Positions 27,901 through 36,753 of a stretch of 64,000 bases of DNA are shown here, piece by piece. The position numbers were made by a program, and so were the translations under genes. The stretch's first letter is position 1, and the number at the start of each line of letters is the position of its first letter. This DNA is from Gammaproteobacteria bacterium (lineage in GTDB: Bacteria; Pseudomonadota; Gammaproteobacteria; Pseudomonadales; Azotimanducaceae), in NCBI GenBank assembly GCA_009841635.1, contig VXLJ01000042.1, positions 124,001 to 188,000 on the forward strand. The letters run 5' to 3'. The notes beneath the pieces were generated by a model. That model did not search any database. It was not told the origin of the DNA and saw only the letters and a list, made by a program, of their open reading frames with translations.

Positions 27901-29121
27901 ATCTTGTGCATCTGAAATGATGTTTCGACAGTTGCCCGTGCCGCCCCAAGGGGTCACGATGCCGTTTAAGAAACTGCCTTGCTTGTCGTAATCATTCTTG
28001 ACCCAACTCCAGTTCTGCGGCACGCGCTCACCGGTTCGAGAGTCAATCACTTCAACGTCCGCACCATCAAGAACGACGCGTTCGCCGACGGTACCGTTAT
28101 CGTCATAGCCTGCACCAAAGCCATAGCCACAACCTGGGTCTGGGAACAAGTTTGACCATTCGCCAGAATCAAGTTGACGCCAATCATCACCTAGTGATCC
28201 CATCGAGTCCGCTAATCTATTGCCTGCGCCGTAGAGCGGATCGGCTGGCGGTGGGTTGAAGTTCCGTTCACCAAGACTGTTGCGTTGGGGAACACGCCAG
28301 TCAGACGGATTACTACGACTGCCAGAATCGGACCATCCAGGAGCAATGCGTCGGTTCCATGGGTTTTCCAAGCCGACGATGTATTCGGGTCGCTGGGTGT
28401 GCGCCATTTGTCCAACATCTCGCAGTTCGAGCGAGAAGACCGCTTTGGTTCGCTCGCCTTGTGCACCAGCGATCATCGAAATGCCTTGGTTTGGCGCGCC
28501 ACCACGTAGTGCCATCAGGTTGTTGTAGTTAATGCGCAAGCCATCGAAGTCTTTGTTCGGGATGATGTTGATTACCCCGGCGACAGCTTCTGCACCATAC
28601 AACGCCGATGCACCATCAAGGATGGTTTCGACTCGACCGATTGCAATCTGCGGATACGTGTTGGTGACGTCAACGCCCGTTCGTCGTCCCCACGTGTTGG
28701 TATCTGCAGGAAGTCGATGCGAATCCATCATCGTCATCGTTGCACGAGCGCCCAAGCCACGGATGTTGGCCCAAACCTCCGAGCCTTGGTTCCATTGCTG
28801 GTCGTCTGCAGCGTCTCCTTCAAACGGTGCCGCGTTGGCATTCACGCCAAATTGGAACGTTTGGTCGAAGATGATGTCTCCCATATCGGGTGTGCCGGCG
28901 AGCTCGATATCAAGCTCGTCTGTCACGTGCATAGGCGACGGTAGGTCGAAGTTATCGCGACGGATAAATGAGCCCGTTACGATGAGTTCTTCAACGTCTT
29001 CCGCTTCCTCGTCTTCCTCCTCGTCTGCATCATCGGCAGCTTGTTGCCCGAAGGCAGCCGACGACCAGAAGAGGCACGCAACAGCAACAAGCGACACCCA
29101 CTTGTTGAAGTGTTTATGCAT
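24934..29121 (-). CDS. Giant TonB-dependent outer-membrane receptor with calcium-loop-like inserts
   Basis: The 1395-residue protein has a Sec signal (residues 1-25), a very acidic linker, a TonB-box-like EELIVTGSFIRR, and a plug domain with LDGASALYGAEAVAGVINII. The barrel is far longer than the usual 700-1000 residues. Around residues 515-625 it carries several D-x-N-x-D-G loops (DLNGNGVYDY, QDENGDGIPDR, DSDQDGIPDRFDGD) like those of thrombospondin type 3 or EF-hand repeats. It ends in an aromatic beta-strand signature (YTSVTFSF), as outer-membrane barrels do. The gene stands alone with its own promoter and terminator, between two TPR/CRTAC1 pairs. Its ligand is unknown; size and Ca-type loops point to a large or carbohydrate/peptide-like substrate, which is inference. 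Confidence 0.9.
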   Translation of the reverse strand: MHKHFNKWVSLVAVACLFWSSAAFGQQAADDADEEEDEEAEDVEELIVTGSFIRRDNFDLPSPMHVTDELDIELAGTPDMGDIIFDQTFQFGVNANAAPFEGDAADDQQWNQGSEVWANIRGLGARATMTMMDSHRLPADTNTWGRRTGVDVTNTYPQIAIGRVETILDGASALYGAEAVAGVINIIPNKDFDGLRINYNNLMALRGGAPNQGISMIAGAQGERTKAVFSLELRDVGQMAHTQRPEYIVGLENPWNRRIAPGWSDSGSRSNPSDWRVPQRNSLGERNFNPPPADPLYGAGNRLADSMGSLGDDWRQLDSGEWSNLFPDPGCGYGFGAGYDDNGTVGERVVLDGADVEVIDSRTGERVPQNWSWVKNDYDKQGSFLNGIVTPWGGTGNCRNIISDAQDMQAETDQYKGYAFFEHEFNDYVSIHGEIGLTVLDYYTRDVTGAFDETPSGVWFGRRVPVAIGSNPGNPFRAVAQNTWYDPATGASYGSGASIPAEARAHPAFTTDLKGLSWVDLNGNGVYDYLEEPGELYVFAQDENGDGIPDRTWDMSDETSLDGSVDENGDPLPDGIPDADHNAQRMPEARVILLSTETDSDQDGIPDRFDGDFAEMGSGGIRLFEDVRMPDGDLNVHPKQIHGLNIEWVDLDEQGTGWYQRRAQRDNIRFRLGTEVQIPDTTWIVNSDYVYARGKRERQYPEPQWWLMVDSLRCQGGGDDQNLQACWNPFSTSYLAHTPDGQFTGDPTNKFPDNDDPGWTPADHPATNTEFENRNAGIHIEYNLQTLGMDLFDLTASNSNLFSLPYNDAPVGFAIGTHWREETEEYRSSVINQSALGGGKRGFRVSGQRSSAFYAELQLPLIQDDVLGDMEVQIAGRYAEIYTYGVIGQPGSVTFTTTIPKVAMRYSPTDWLAVRASLTEGFVTPGLYALFGEPGQYGGQRAIGTPAPATVGDYLCYNFPELGTGDDPTCQLEGMSVTAPNVNTFAGPNSDLGAEFSDLWNAGFSFKLLDGQMVIDVDYTNVVFSGKSEQATAERNVNVNEIGLEEWYRSRACPGPGTPLKWFDPTNVTPEEHPWLFEDDPSRPGAQRLISPRTYVELYPEEASCKVQAAIDWVHTGAKGGQGEQGKGIGNARVIRNRGATGLGLTDVDRPWLQLGEQTTETVIYAMRYSFDAEDIPFIGGDYGSFGLNMSATQLLSMRNELYQKEPDIPDDLQHPLAGVEIEGVGNHNQGGGSFTIGGYNDGGSAAMMETLAPAPEFRVNLGLRWFYNDHILQFSGRWHDSVTTVNAGWDEAVEAGVISGRANPDEGLGPIPEKDACAHRWIWPQCKIDSRHYWDMSYTYRRPDTLGFSEMQVNVAVRNLFDTYPDLALRQQGHEAYLDNIMGRQGYTSVTFSF

Positions 29122-29221
29122 GGGTTCCTCCCCTCATTTCAGCCCTCACAGACGCAAGGGCATACACCAAATACGTACGACCTTCCCAGCTCGTCCACGT
29201 ATTTAGGGTTTTGCAGTGGTG

Positions 29222-29250
29222 TTTCTAAATGTTTCACCCTCATTTGTCAA
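29222..29250 (-). promoter_or_regulatory. Sigma70-type promoter for the giant receptor gene
   Basis: On the minus strand there is a perfect -35 box TTGACA (29250-29245), exactly 17 bases of spacer, and a -10 box TAGAAA (29227-29222, four of six matches). The predicted start near 29215 gives a leader of about 95 bases. An AT-rich tract upstream could act as an UP element. Confidence 0.6.
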
Positions 29251-29404
29251 GTGAAAAATTGATTTTTTTTCATTATTCAAATGGCCTGCAGCCTAGGAAT
29301 AAGACGTATTGCACGCCAATCTGCGCGATCCTTCGTGCGTTCCTACACCTTTGCTAGACACAACACCGAATTTCTAACCAAGCATTGGCGCGCAATACTT
29401 GTCC

Positions 29405-29432
29405 TTGTTAATACGTGAATCCATCCTAAAAC
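29405..29432 (+). promoter_or_regulatory. Candidate promoter for TPR/CRTAC1 pair B
   Basis: TTGTTA (29405-29410), a 16-base spacer, then TAAAAC (29427-29432); each box has four of six consensus matches. It lies about 75 bases before the TPR gene start. Weak evidence. Confidence 0.3.
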
Positions 29433-29506
29433 GGCTACAGAATCGTGCTTTTCTACAATGCCGTGCGCTTTTGTCCTATCGCTTTCAAAACTTCATTGAC
29501 TAAGTC

Positions 29507-30847
29507 ATGTTGAAGCAATTGTCACGGACGACCCATCATGCAATCGCCGCGTTGGCGTCGCTCATGTTGGTTGCCAACGGCTGCGCCAAAGACGCGACCA
29601 ACGCCATTGGCAATGCAGATGTTCATGAATCTAGAAGCGCGACGCTTGCCGTTATCTCGCAGATTCGAGACACAGAGCTACGCGACTTCATTCAAACGCT
29701 AGCAACTGCAGCCGAACCCGGTGATCCTAACGACTTGGGTCGCCTCGCCATGGCGTTTGACGCTAACGGCTTCGACACAGCCGCTGAATTAATCTATCGG
29801 CAAACCAGCACCGCTGCGCCCGCCAATGCGAGATGGCGTTATTTATTGGCAAATCGATTGCACAAGAATGGCAAGCTCGATGAGGCGATCGCCCAAGCGC
29901 AGGAAGCAGCGGCGCACAACCCAGGCTACGCGCCAATCCACATGCGCTTAGGCGACTGGCAGCTTGAGCGCCACGATATTGCTGAAGCTCGTGTCGCATA
30001 TGAAATGGCAAAAACGCTTGGTGCTGGTCCCGCGGCCGAACTTGGGATTGCTCAAGCCGCTTTGAAATCCAATGACTTTCGTGACGTGGTCGAACGATTG
30101 AATGGGCTCGTTACGAATACGCAGCACCCCGTCGCGTTGCGGCTGCTAAGCGATGCATGGCGCGCATTAGGCGACGAATCGAAAGCTCGGCAGCTGCTCA
30201 CGAATGCCGCGCAATCAAGGGGCGTTTGGTTTGACGATCCGTGGCTCACGCAGGTTCGCGAATACGCCCGCGGAAAAGGTGCGCGCCTTCACGATGTTGA
30301 GCTCATGCTTGGCAGTGGTTTGACCGAAGATGCGCTACTCGTATTAGAAAAGCTAGCAACCGGTGCAGCGCCAGACTTCAACGTTGAATATCACTTCGCC
30401 CTCGCATACTTCCAAGCGCAGAAATTTGTGCTCGCAAAAAGACATCTCGAGGCCGCTATTCAGCTCGAACCCATCCACTATCCGTCGCATCTGTTGCTAG
30501 CCTCGCTATACCAACGAGACGACGACAACGGTGGCGCCGTGGCGCACCTCCAACACGTAGTGCGTATTTACCCAACATTGCAGATTGCCCACCAAGAGCT
30601 AGGGTTTGTGCAATTACGTCTTGGCGATACGAGTGGCGCGTTTGAGAGTTTCAAAACCGCGATTGCGCTAGATTCCGTCGCGCCCAACGTTCACTATTAC
30701 AGCGGGGTCATTCTTGGCGAACGCGGCATGTGCCGCGAAGCTATAGAGCATTTTGAGACAACTCTGACACTAGACCCGGCGCATGAACGAGCTAGGCTCG
30801 GCCTGCAGACTTGCGAACAATTTCTGCTTAACCGAACGAGCCGTTGA
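29507..30847 (+). CDS. TPR repeat lipoprotein (pair B)
   Basis: The 446-residue protein has a lipoprotein signal ending in ANGC (Cys26). TPR-type repeats cover most of its length (for example DEAIAQAQEAAAHNPGYAPI, AKRHLEAAIQLEPIHYPSHL, AFESFKTAIALDSVAPNVHY, AIEHFETTLTLDPAHERARL). The LGRLAMAFDANGFDTAA segment is almost the same as in the protein at 22211-23632, showing recent common descent. Its TGA stop overlaps the TTG start of the CRTAC1 gene, so the pair is coupled. Divergent from the giant receptor. Confidence 0.86.
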   Translation: MLKQLSRTTHHAIAALASLMLVANGCAKDATNAIGNADVHESRSATLAVISQIRDTELRDFIQTLATAAEPGDPNDLGRLAMAFDANGFDTAAELIYRQTSTAAPANARWRYLLANRLHKNGKLDEAIAQAQEAAAHNPGYAPIHMRLGDWQLERHDIAEARVAYEMAKTLGAGPAAELGIAQAALKSNDFRDVVERLNGLVTNTQHPVALRLLSDAWRALGDESKARQLLTNAAQSRGVWFDDPWLTQVREYARGKGARLHDVELMLGSGLTEDALLVLEKLATGAAPDFNVEYHFALAYFQAQKFVLAKRHLEAAIQLEPIHYPSHLLLASLYQRDDDNGGAVAHLQHVVRIYPTLQIAHQELGFVQLRLGDTSGAFESFKTAIALDSVAPNVHYYSGVILGERGMCREAIEHFETTLTLDPAHERARLGLQTCEQFLLNRTSR

Positions 30848-32523
30848 GACACAGGATCTTTCGAACCGCCGTACTGGCCTGGTGTCTGTGGCTGGTCGCG
30901 TGTGAACGCCCTCCTGAACGGAATGAAACGTCCGAGTCGGTCTGGTTTGAAGAAGCCGCGGTTGCTCGTGGCCTAACTTTCACGCATGTAAGCGGCGCAA
31001 GCGGCGAGTTCGAATTGCCTGAGATAACTGGCGGCGGAGTCGCGCTACTCGACGTGGAGAACGACGGTGATCTCGATGTCTATTTCATTCAAAGCGGTAT
31101 ACGTCTCGCACAAGTGGACGATTCGCGTCGCAACGAGCTCTTTCTCAACCATGGCGACGGTACGTTCATCAAGTCGACTCAAGATGGCGACCATGCCGCG
31201 GCTGGCTATGGCATGGGAGTTGCAACTGCGGATTACGACAACGACGGCGATGTCGACATATACGTAACCAATATCGGCCCAAATGCCTTACTTCGCAACG
31301 ATGGTTCAGGACGTTTTACCAACGTTGCGATTGCTGCTGGTGTCGCTGACGATAGCTGGGGCACGGCGGCTTCCTTTGCCGATTTTGATCGCGATGGTGA
31401 TTTGGATCTATATGTTGTGAATTACTTGCATTGGGACCCGTCAACCGCACTCGATTGTTACGCCACGAACGTTCAAACGTACTGCGTGCCATTGCACAAC
31501 TATGCGGCTATGGACCGTATTTACGAAAACCAAGGTGATGGCACTTTTCGCAACCGAACACTTGAGGCTGGATTAGCTTCCGCATTTGGTAACGGTCTCG
31601 GCGTTGTGAGCGTGGACGTCAATGACGATGGCTGGGTCGATGTTTTTGTCGCCAATGACTCCATGGTCAATCAACTGTGGATGAACCAAGGCAATTTCAC
31701 GTTCATCGATGACGCCTGGTACTGGAGCGCGGCAATGGATGATCACGGCATTGAAAAAGCAGGTATGGGCATCGTCACGCAGGATTTTGACGAGGATGGC
31801 GATTTCGATGTGTTGGTCGTGAACATCGAAGAACAGACGGATTCCTATTTCCGCAATGAAGGCAATTACTTCGTTGACGCTACAGGAGGCGTGGGACTCC
31901 GTTCACATAGTCGGCGATTCACGCGTTTCGGTTTGCTTGCGACGGACTTTAACCACGACGCTTGCATGGATATTTATCAAGCAAACGGCAGTGTTTATCA
32001 CGACGAAGAAGATCTCGGTAAACCAGACTATTTCGCAGAACCCAATACGCTGTACGCGGGTGACTGTTTGGGTGGTTACACGCTCGTGCAACCTGAAGGC
32101 GGCACCATGCCAATGGAAGAACGTACGAGCCGTGCTGCAGCCGTAGGAGACCTAAACGGCGACGGCTTTCAAGACGTGGTCGTTGTAAACAAGGATGGAC
32201 CTGCTTCACTTTTTATCAATCAAACAGCCACCAATAGCAAGGGTGGCTTCATTCGATTTAGAGTCATCGATCAAAACGGTCGTGACGCTTACAACGCGCG
32301 TTTGGCAGTCAAACTAGGTGAACGTTCATTGACTTTTCGAGTGCAAACAGACGGTAGTTATCTTGCGGCGCACGACCCGCATGTTCATGTCGGTATGAAC
32401 AACCATTCAACGCTAACTGACGTCGTGGTTCAGTGGCTTGGCGGGGAACGGGAGGCCTTTGGTGAGTTCGAAGCAAATGCAACCTATACCTTGCGGCAAG
32501 GTGAAGGCGATCAAGTTCACTAA
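30844..32523 (+). CDS. CRTAC1/ASPIC-UnbV family beta-propeller lipoprotein (pair B)
   Basis: The 559-residue protein starts with TTG overlapping the preceding TGA and has a lipobox with Cys20 (LVAC). Propeller repeats show calcium-loop motifs (DVENDGDLDVYF, DYDNDGDVDIYV, DFDRDGDLDLYV, DVNDDGWVDVFV, DFDEDGDFDVLV, DLNGDGFQDVVV). A Cys pair sits in C-x8-C-V-P. An ASPIC/UnbV domain closes the protein (DGSYLAAHDPHVHVGM). It is clearly the sister of the protein at 18940-20568: both share the RGLTFTHVSG-type start, the LPEI-x-GGGVA segment and the AGMGIV repeat. Confidence 0.87.
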   Translation: MRHRIFRTAVLAWCLWLVACERPPERNETSESVWFEEAAVARGLTFTHVSGASGEFELPEITGGGVALLDVENDGDLDVYFIQSGIRLAQVDDSRRNELFLNHGDGTFIKSTQDGDHAAAGYGMGVATADYDNDGDVDIYVTNIGPNALLRNDGSGRFTNVAIAAGVADDSWGTAASFADFDRDGDLDLYVVNYLHWDPSTALDCYATNVQTYCVPLHNYAAMDRIYENQGDGTFRNRTLEAGLASAFGNGLGVVSVDVNDDGWVDVFVANDSMVNQLWMNQGNFTFIDDAWYWSAAMDDHGIEKAGMGIVTQDFDEDGDFDVLVVNIEEQTDSYFRNEGNYFVDATGGVGLRSHSRRFTRFGLLATDFNHDACMDIYQANGSVYHDEEDLGKPDYFAEPNTLYAGDCLGGYTLVQPEGGTMPMEERTSRAAAVGDLNGDGFQDVVVVNKDGPASLFINQTATNSKGGFIRFRVIDQNGRDAYNARLAVKLGERSLTFRVQTDGSYLAAHDPHVHVGMNNHSTLTDVVVQWLGGEREAFGEFEANATYTLRQGEGDQVH

Positions 32524-32629
32524 CGGCTTAGGATCTTTACCGTGCTCAGGCCGACCAATAGATTCGTGAACGCGAAGTTGATCCGCCTACGCAACGAACC
32601 GTTGAACGCAATCGACCGAGCTGGATGGG

Positions 32630-34183
32630 TTAGTTAATCAACTCAGGCGGAATCCACCAACTAGAACCTTCTGCAAAAAGTCGATCTGGCGAGGTTTCGG
32701 TGGCGATCGCATCCATAACCATCTGCGCGTCTGGATCCGGCAACAACGGTTCAGCCAGCAGCTGTGCGTTTTGCGCATCGCCCATTAGTAGCGACACGTA
32801 GGCTTGCGCTGCTTGGATATCGCGGTCTGCCGCCGCTTTAGCCAAAGCATCAAGTCGCGTCGCCGCCGCATCGACATCGCCGCAATATGCATCGGCGCGA
32901 GCTAATGCGACGTGAGCTTCTCCCCAATCTCGCCTTAACGAGATGGCTCTCTGCAAGGCTTCACGACCATCGCAGTGTTTTTCAGCTAAGCGGGCCAGCG
33001 CAAACCAGTAGTAAAAGTAGGGATTAGAAGGATTGCGTTCTACCAGCTGCATGTAGTACTCCTGCGCGTGGCCATAGAGTGAGACATGCAACGACATGGC
33101 AGCGGCTAAGGTACGGTAAAGATCCTCATCGTTGTCGAGCTCAATCGCTTTTTGAGCGGCGACTAGTCCTTGTAGGTATTTCTCGCCGGCATCTGAAACC
33201 CTGAGCAAACGAGCAAGAAAATACCATGCGTTTGCCGCATCTTCACGCAATGCAAGGACGCGTTTGATCTCTGACTCAGCCGCGTCTAATTCGCCTACAA
33301 GCTCGAGAAACGCTGCATATTTCGTTGCGAATTCCACGTTTTCAGGTTCGAGCTGAGTCGCCTGCTGCAAAGCTTCCCGAGCTGCGTCGCGGTCGCCGCG
33401 TTCGAATGCCCAATCAGCCGCTCGCATAAAGAATCGGCCATTACGGCTCAGTCCGGCAAGCTCCACCATGAGTGGGTCAGTAAGCGGTGGCGGCTGTGCT
33501 GCAGCGTTCGCATATGGTAATAATGCGTCTACTTTCTCTTCGTTGCCGACTTCCCGATAGGCTGTGACGAGTTTATAGGCGATCTGCCCATTGCCTGGCT
33601 CAAACACCGCGGCTTTTTCGAGAATCTGAATAGCATCTTCCCACTGTTCTCTTGCGATAAATACATCCCCAATGCCCACCATGATCGCAGCCGAATCTGC
33701 ATAAATCGTTTGCGCGTTTTGAAAAGCAGATTCAGCGCCATCGATATCACCTCGTAGCAACTTTAGCTGACCGAGTCGGTACCAAGCAGGAACGTAGTCA
33801 TGCTTAGAGACCACCACCTGATCTAGGTGGGCTATCGCTTCTTCACTATCGCCTCGTTGCAGGACAATGATCGCAAGCAAATAGCGAAAGGCATAGACCT
33901 CATAGTTATCTAAAGCTTGCTTGTACGCTGCTTCCGCGGCTTGCAGCATTTGCTGGGCGTGGTAGATGAACGCAAGCTGGCCGATGATTTCTGCACGCTT
34001 AACCGGGTCAGCCTCTGTTTCGAGTTGCGCGTTCGAATGTTCCTGCAGGCGGCGAATGTCATCCGCCAGCTCCGGCGGTAGCGCTTGCAGATCGAGTTCG
34101 ATATCTGCCAATACAACACTCGCCGCAAAGCAAGAAACACCTAATAAAGCGGCGATCATATGACGTGCCAAAATTCGTCTCAA
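32630..34183 (-). CDS. Periplasmic TPR protein (pair C)
   Basis: The protein of up to 517 residues has a cleavable signal (MRRILARHMIAALLGVSCFA, cleavage after VVLA) and no lipobox at the right place, so it is soluble in the periplasm. TPR units run through the rest (EAAYKQALDNYEVYAFRYL, AIQILEKAAVFEPGNGQIAY, REALQQATQLEPENVEFATK). The start is TTG at 34183, with ATG at 34159 as an alternative that would cut off the basic part of the signal. It follows the CRTAC1 gene after 7 bases. The LAFIYHAQQMLQAAEAAY segment aligns with the other four TPR proteins here. Confidence 0.83.
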   Translation of the reverse strand: MRRILARHMIAALLGVSCFAASVVLADIELDLQALPPELADDIRRLQEHSNAQLETEADPVKRAEIIGQLAFIYHAQQMLQAAEAAYKQALDNYEVYAFRYLLAIIVLQRGDSEEAIAHLDQVVVSKHDYVPAWYRLGQLKLLRGDIDGAESAFQNAQTIYADSAAIMVGIGDVFIAREQWEDAIQILEKAAVFEPGNGQIAYKLVTAYREVGNEEKVDALLPYANAAAQPPPLTDPLMVELAGLSRNGRFFMRAADWAFERGDRDAAREALQQATQLEPENVEFATKYAAFLELVGELDAAESEIKRVLALREDAANAWYFLARLLRVSDAGEKYLQGLVAAQKAIELDNDEDLYRTLAAAMSLHVSLYGHAQEYYMQLVERNPSNPYFYYWFALARLAEKHCDGREALQRAISLRRDWGEAHVALARADAYCGDVDAAATRLDALAKAAADRDIQAAQAYVSLLMGDAQNAQLLAEPLLPDPDAQMVMDAIATETSPDRLFAEGSSWWIPPELIN

Positions 34184-34190
34184 ATTGCTT

Positions 34191-35831
34191 CTATCGCTCC
34201 AATAGGTGATAACGGTCTATCGCCAACGGTCCATACGTGCTCGTTGTCCCATCAGGCCAGGTGACGCTTAATTTTTGTTTGGCGCCATTTTTGCCAAGTC
34301 CGAACACGACTCGATGGTCGTTTGCCGACGCGTAGCTGCCGTCCGTGCGAACGATCCTGCTCGTACAAGGTCGGGAAGTTAGGTTAACTACGGCATGGTG
34401 TGCTACCACGCCTTTAGCCAATACCGTCGCGCCAATCCAGTGATTTTTAGCCATGGACATGTTTTCATAAACGCGCAGTGGCCCGTCGTTGTTCGCCACA
34501 AGCAGGTCTACGGCGCCATCGTTGTCTAGATCAGCAATAGCTGCACCTCGACTGGTTTCTGACACTGTCACGAGCTCTTCGTTCATGTGCTCAACGAATG
34601 ATCCCGCACCGTCATTGAGCCAAAGCTGATTGCGCTGACTCAACCTGTGTAAGTCGCTACCCCGCGATTCATTTGCGACCAGTGAAACTGCGCCGTTGGC
34701 AACGAATATATCCAAGTCACCATCATGGTCTATGTCAATCCAACCTGTACCGAAACCAGTAAATGGCAAACTCGATGCACCGAGACCGGCACGATTCGTC
34801 ACATCTGTAAACCAACCTTTACCCGAATTTCGTAGCAAGGTGTTGGTTTCCGCTGTCAGGTTTGTCATGAATAAATCGACGTCACAATCTTGATCGTAAT
34901 CCGCCGCAACCAATCCCATGCTCGCTTCCGTTTTACCATCGCCATTCGCGGCCGCAGCAGTACTCATAGCGACGTCGTGAAATATCGACTCACCTTCGTT
35001 ACGCCACAAGAAGTTCGCTGTCGGGTCATTTGCGACATACAAATCCAATAAGCCGTCGTCATCAAGATCCGCGCTGATTGAACCCAACCCACCGCCAGCT
35101 ATGGACTGGACACCTGCCACTTTTGATACATCGTCAAACGTGCCGTCGCCTTGATTTAAATATAGGCGATCTTTCGAAGCTTGATATGCCGTTGGTGCGC
35201 AGTAATCGGCTAGGTGCGAAATCCCAAGGCATTCTTTGTGAGTTTCTACTGAGAAATCTACGTAGTTCACAACATAGAGGTCTAGTGCGCCATCGCGATT
35301 GACGTCCACAAACGACGCCGCCACGGACCATTCATGCGATTGGAAACGAGCAAAAGACTGATCCAGCTCAAATGTCCCGTTACCTCTATTCATCCACAGT
35401 TGATTTGGGCCAAAGTTTGCGAGAAAGACATCCATATAGCCGTCGGCATTTACGTCCCCTGTGGCAACACCCATGCCATACTCAGTCGCGCTTACAAGCA
35501 TCGCTTCGGTGACGCGTTCAAAGCGCAATCGGCCGTTCTTTGACACATTCCTGTATAGTTCATCTGACGGCAGGTCACCCGTGCGATTGACAAGCGGTCC
35601 ACCCTGTACAAGCCAAATGTCAAGCAAACCGTCGTTATCGAAATCCAGCGTACCCACACCCGCACCAAGAATTTCGGCTAGATGCAATTGACCGGTGGCA
35701 CCATTGACATGAATGAAAGACACACCGGCAGAGTTCGTTCTATCTTGAAAGTGCGCTGTTTGGGCAATCACCATGTGAGGAAGAATTACTGCGACAAGCA
35801 GTATTGACCGCAACCCAGCCAGACTCGACAT
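34191..35831 (-). CDS. Periplasmic CRTAC1/ASPIC-UnbV family protein (pair C)
   Basis: The 546-residue protein has a cleavable signal (cleavage after HMVIA), not a lipobox. It has propeller repeats with DFDNDGLLDIWLVQGGPL, DVNADGYMDVFLANFGPNQL, DLDDDGLLDLYVANDPTANF, DYDQDCDVDLFMTNL and DLDNDGAVDLLVANN, a Cys pair C-x9-C-A-P, and a C-terminal ASPIC/UnbV domain (DGSYASANDHRVVFGLG). The LVQGGPL...LPSDELYRNVS segment is shared with the pair D protein and absent from pairs A and B. It is the first gene of its pair, the reverse of pairs A and B. Confidence 0.87.
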   Translation of the reverse strand: MSSLAGLRSILLVAVILPHMVIAQTAHFQDRTNSAGVSFIHVNGATGQLHLAEILGAGVGTLDFDNDGLLDIWLVQGGPLVNRTGDLPSDELYRNVSKNGRLRFERVTEAMLVSATEYGMGVATGDVNADGYMDVFLANFGPNQLWMNRGNGTFELDQSFARFQSHEWSVAASFVDVNRDGALDLYVVNYVDFSVETHKECLGISHLADYCAPTAYQASKDRLYLNQGDGTFDDVSKVAGVQSIAGGGLGSISADLDDDGLLDLYVANDPTANFLWRNEGESIFHDVAMSTAAAANGDGKTEASMGLVAADYDQDCDVDLFMTNLTAETNTLLRNSGKGWFTDVTNRAGLGASSLPFTGFGTGWIDIDHDGDLDIFVANGAVSLVANESRGSDLHRLSQRNQLWLNDGAGSFVEHMNEELVTVSETSRGAAIADLDNDGAVDLLVANNDGPLRVYENMSMAKNHWIGATVLAKGVVAHHAVVNLTSRPCTSRIVRTDGSYASANDHRVVFGLGKNGAKQKLSVTWPDGTTSTYGPLAIDRYHLLER

Positions 35832-35926
35832 GCTTGCCTTCTATGTAGGCCCTTGAGAGTCTTGATTTAGTGAGTGCGTCAAGCGACGCAAATACAACGC
35901 GAAACTAATTTACGATTAGTTGTAGG

Positions 35927-36682
35927 TTAGTTGCCACCACCACCGCCTGTCACTGGCGCTGGAATCGGTATGCGTGCGCTCATGTTGTCGAGCCCAGAGA
36001 ACGACGACAGTTGGTCAGGTGGGATGATTTGATCTCGATAGAAATCTTGCATGTCCGCAATCTCTAAAGCTGAAAGCACTGCGAATTCGTATTCAAAATA
36101 ACAGCGGTTTTTTGAAATGAACGTGCTTGCGTGCTTCGCAATTTCGCAAACAACCGTTTGTTCAAAACTGCCATACTTTTCGACGTACTGCTCAACAACC
36201 TTCTTCAGTGCTGCCATGTGGTGAGGTGGCACCGCCGACATGAGTTCGTCATAGCGACGTTGAATGATTGGCGTCGTTTCCCCGTGGGCTGCTACGCCCA
36301 TCCACGCTACGCCTACCACATCATTGCGACGCACGCCACCTAAGCCGTGTAGATACAAATGCGCAAGACGCGCTTGTGCTTCCTTGTAACCGTGTTTGGC
36401 CGACGAAATTAGATATGGGAGTGCTTCATCAAATTTACTCTGGCCATATAGATACATACCGCGCCGATGATCTAGATACGCGCGCCTTTCAGCTTCAGCG
36501 GAATCGTCCACTTCGCCGGTCACGATCATGTGTTCCATGCCATCGTCGGCGCGCGCATCATGAGGCAAATCAAACTCGGTATGACGTTCTACTGCACTCA
36601 CTGCGCAGAAGGCGAAAATGGCGCAAAAAAACGCAGGCGTTTTCAAGTGCGCCACGTGGCGTCGATAGCTTTTGACAAGCAC
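35927..36682 (-). CDS. Exported Sel1-like repeat protein with glycine tail (1 of 3)
   Basis: The 251-residue protein starts with GTG and has a hydrophobic export signal (AFFCAIFAFCAVSA). Two Sel1/TPR-like repeats follow (GQSKFDEALPYLISSAKHGY, then AQARLAHLYLHGLGG). A WMGVAAHGE segment and a C-terminal C-x14-C pair are shared with the next two genes, and the protein ends in GGGGGN. The conserved Cys pair suggests a disulfide in the periplasm. Sel1 proteins usually mediate protein contacts; no catalytic motif is visible. It lies 71 bases from the next member on the same strand. Confidence 0.75.
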   Translation of the reverse strand: MLVKSYRRHVAHLKTPAFFCAIFAFCAVSAVERHTEFDLPHDARADDGMEHMIVTGEVDDSAEAERRAYLDHRRGMYLYGQSKFDEALPYLISSAKHGYKEAQARLAHLYLHGLGGVRRNDVVGVAWMGVAAHGETTPIIQRRYDELMSAVPPHHMAALKKVVEQYVEKYGSFEQTVVCEIAKHASTFISKNRCYFEYEFAVLSALEIADMQDFYRDQIIPPDQLSSFSGLDNMSARIPIPAPVTGGGGGN

Positions 36683-36753
36683 GGCTAGATCACACCAAAC
36701 AACAGGTTTATCTTATCACCGTGACGTTGCGTTGGATAGGGTTGTAACGGGCG

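Larger units (their letters stand above)
29122..29506. other. Divergent control region between receptor and TPR lipoprotein
   Basis: This 385-base AT-rich stretch separates two genes transcribed away from each other. It holds a good sigma70-type promoter for the receptor, a weaker candidate for the TPR gene, and an A/T tract (29250-29283). The receptor has a strong ribosome site, GAGGGGAGGAA, just before its ATG. No open frame of note. Confidence 0.7.

Noticed and set aside
28532-29206. A 224-codon plus-strand open frame
   Set aside because: It is antisense to the start of the TonB-dependent receptor and is rich in Ser and Pro as expected from a shadow frame; the receptor frame has clear motifs.
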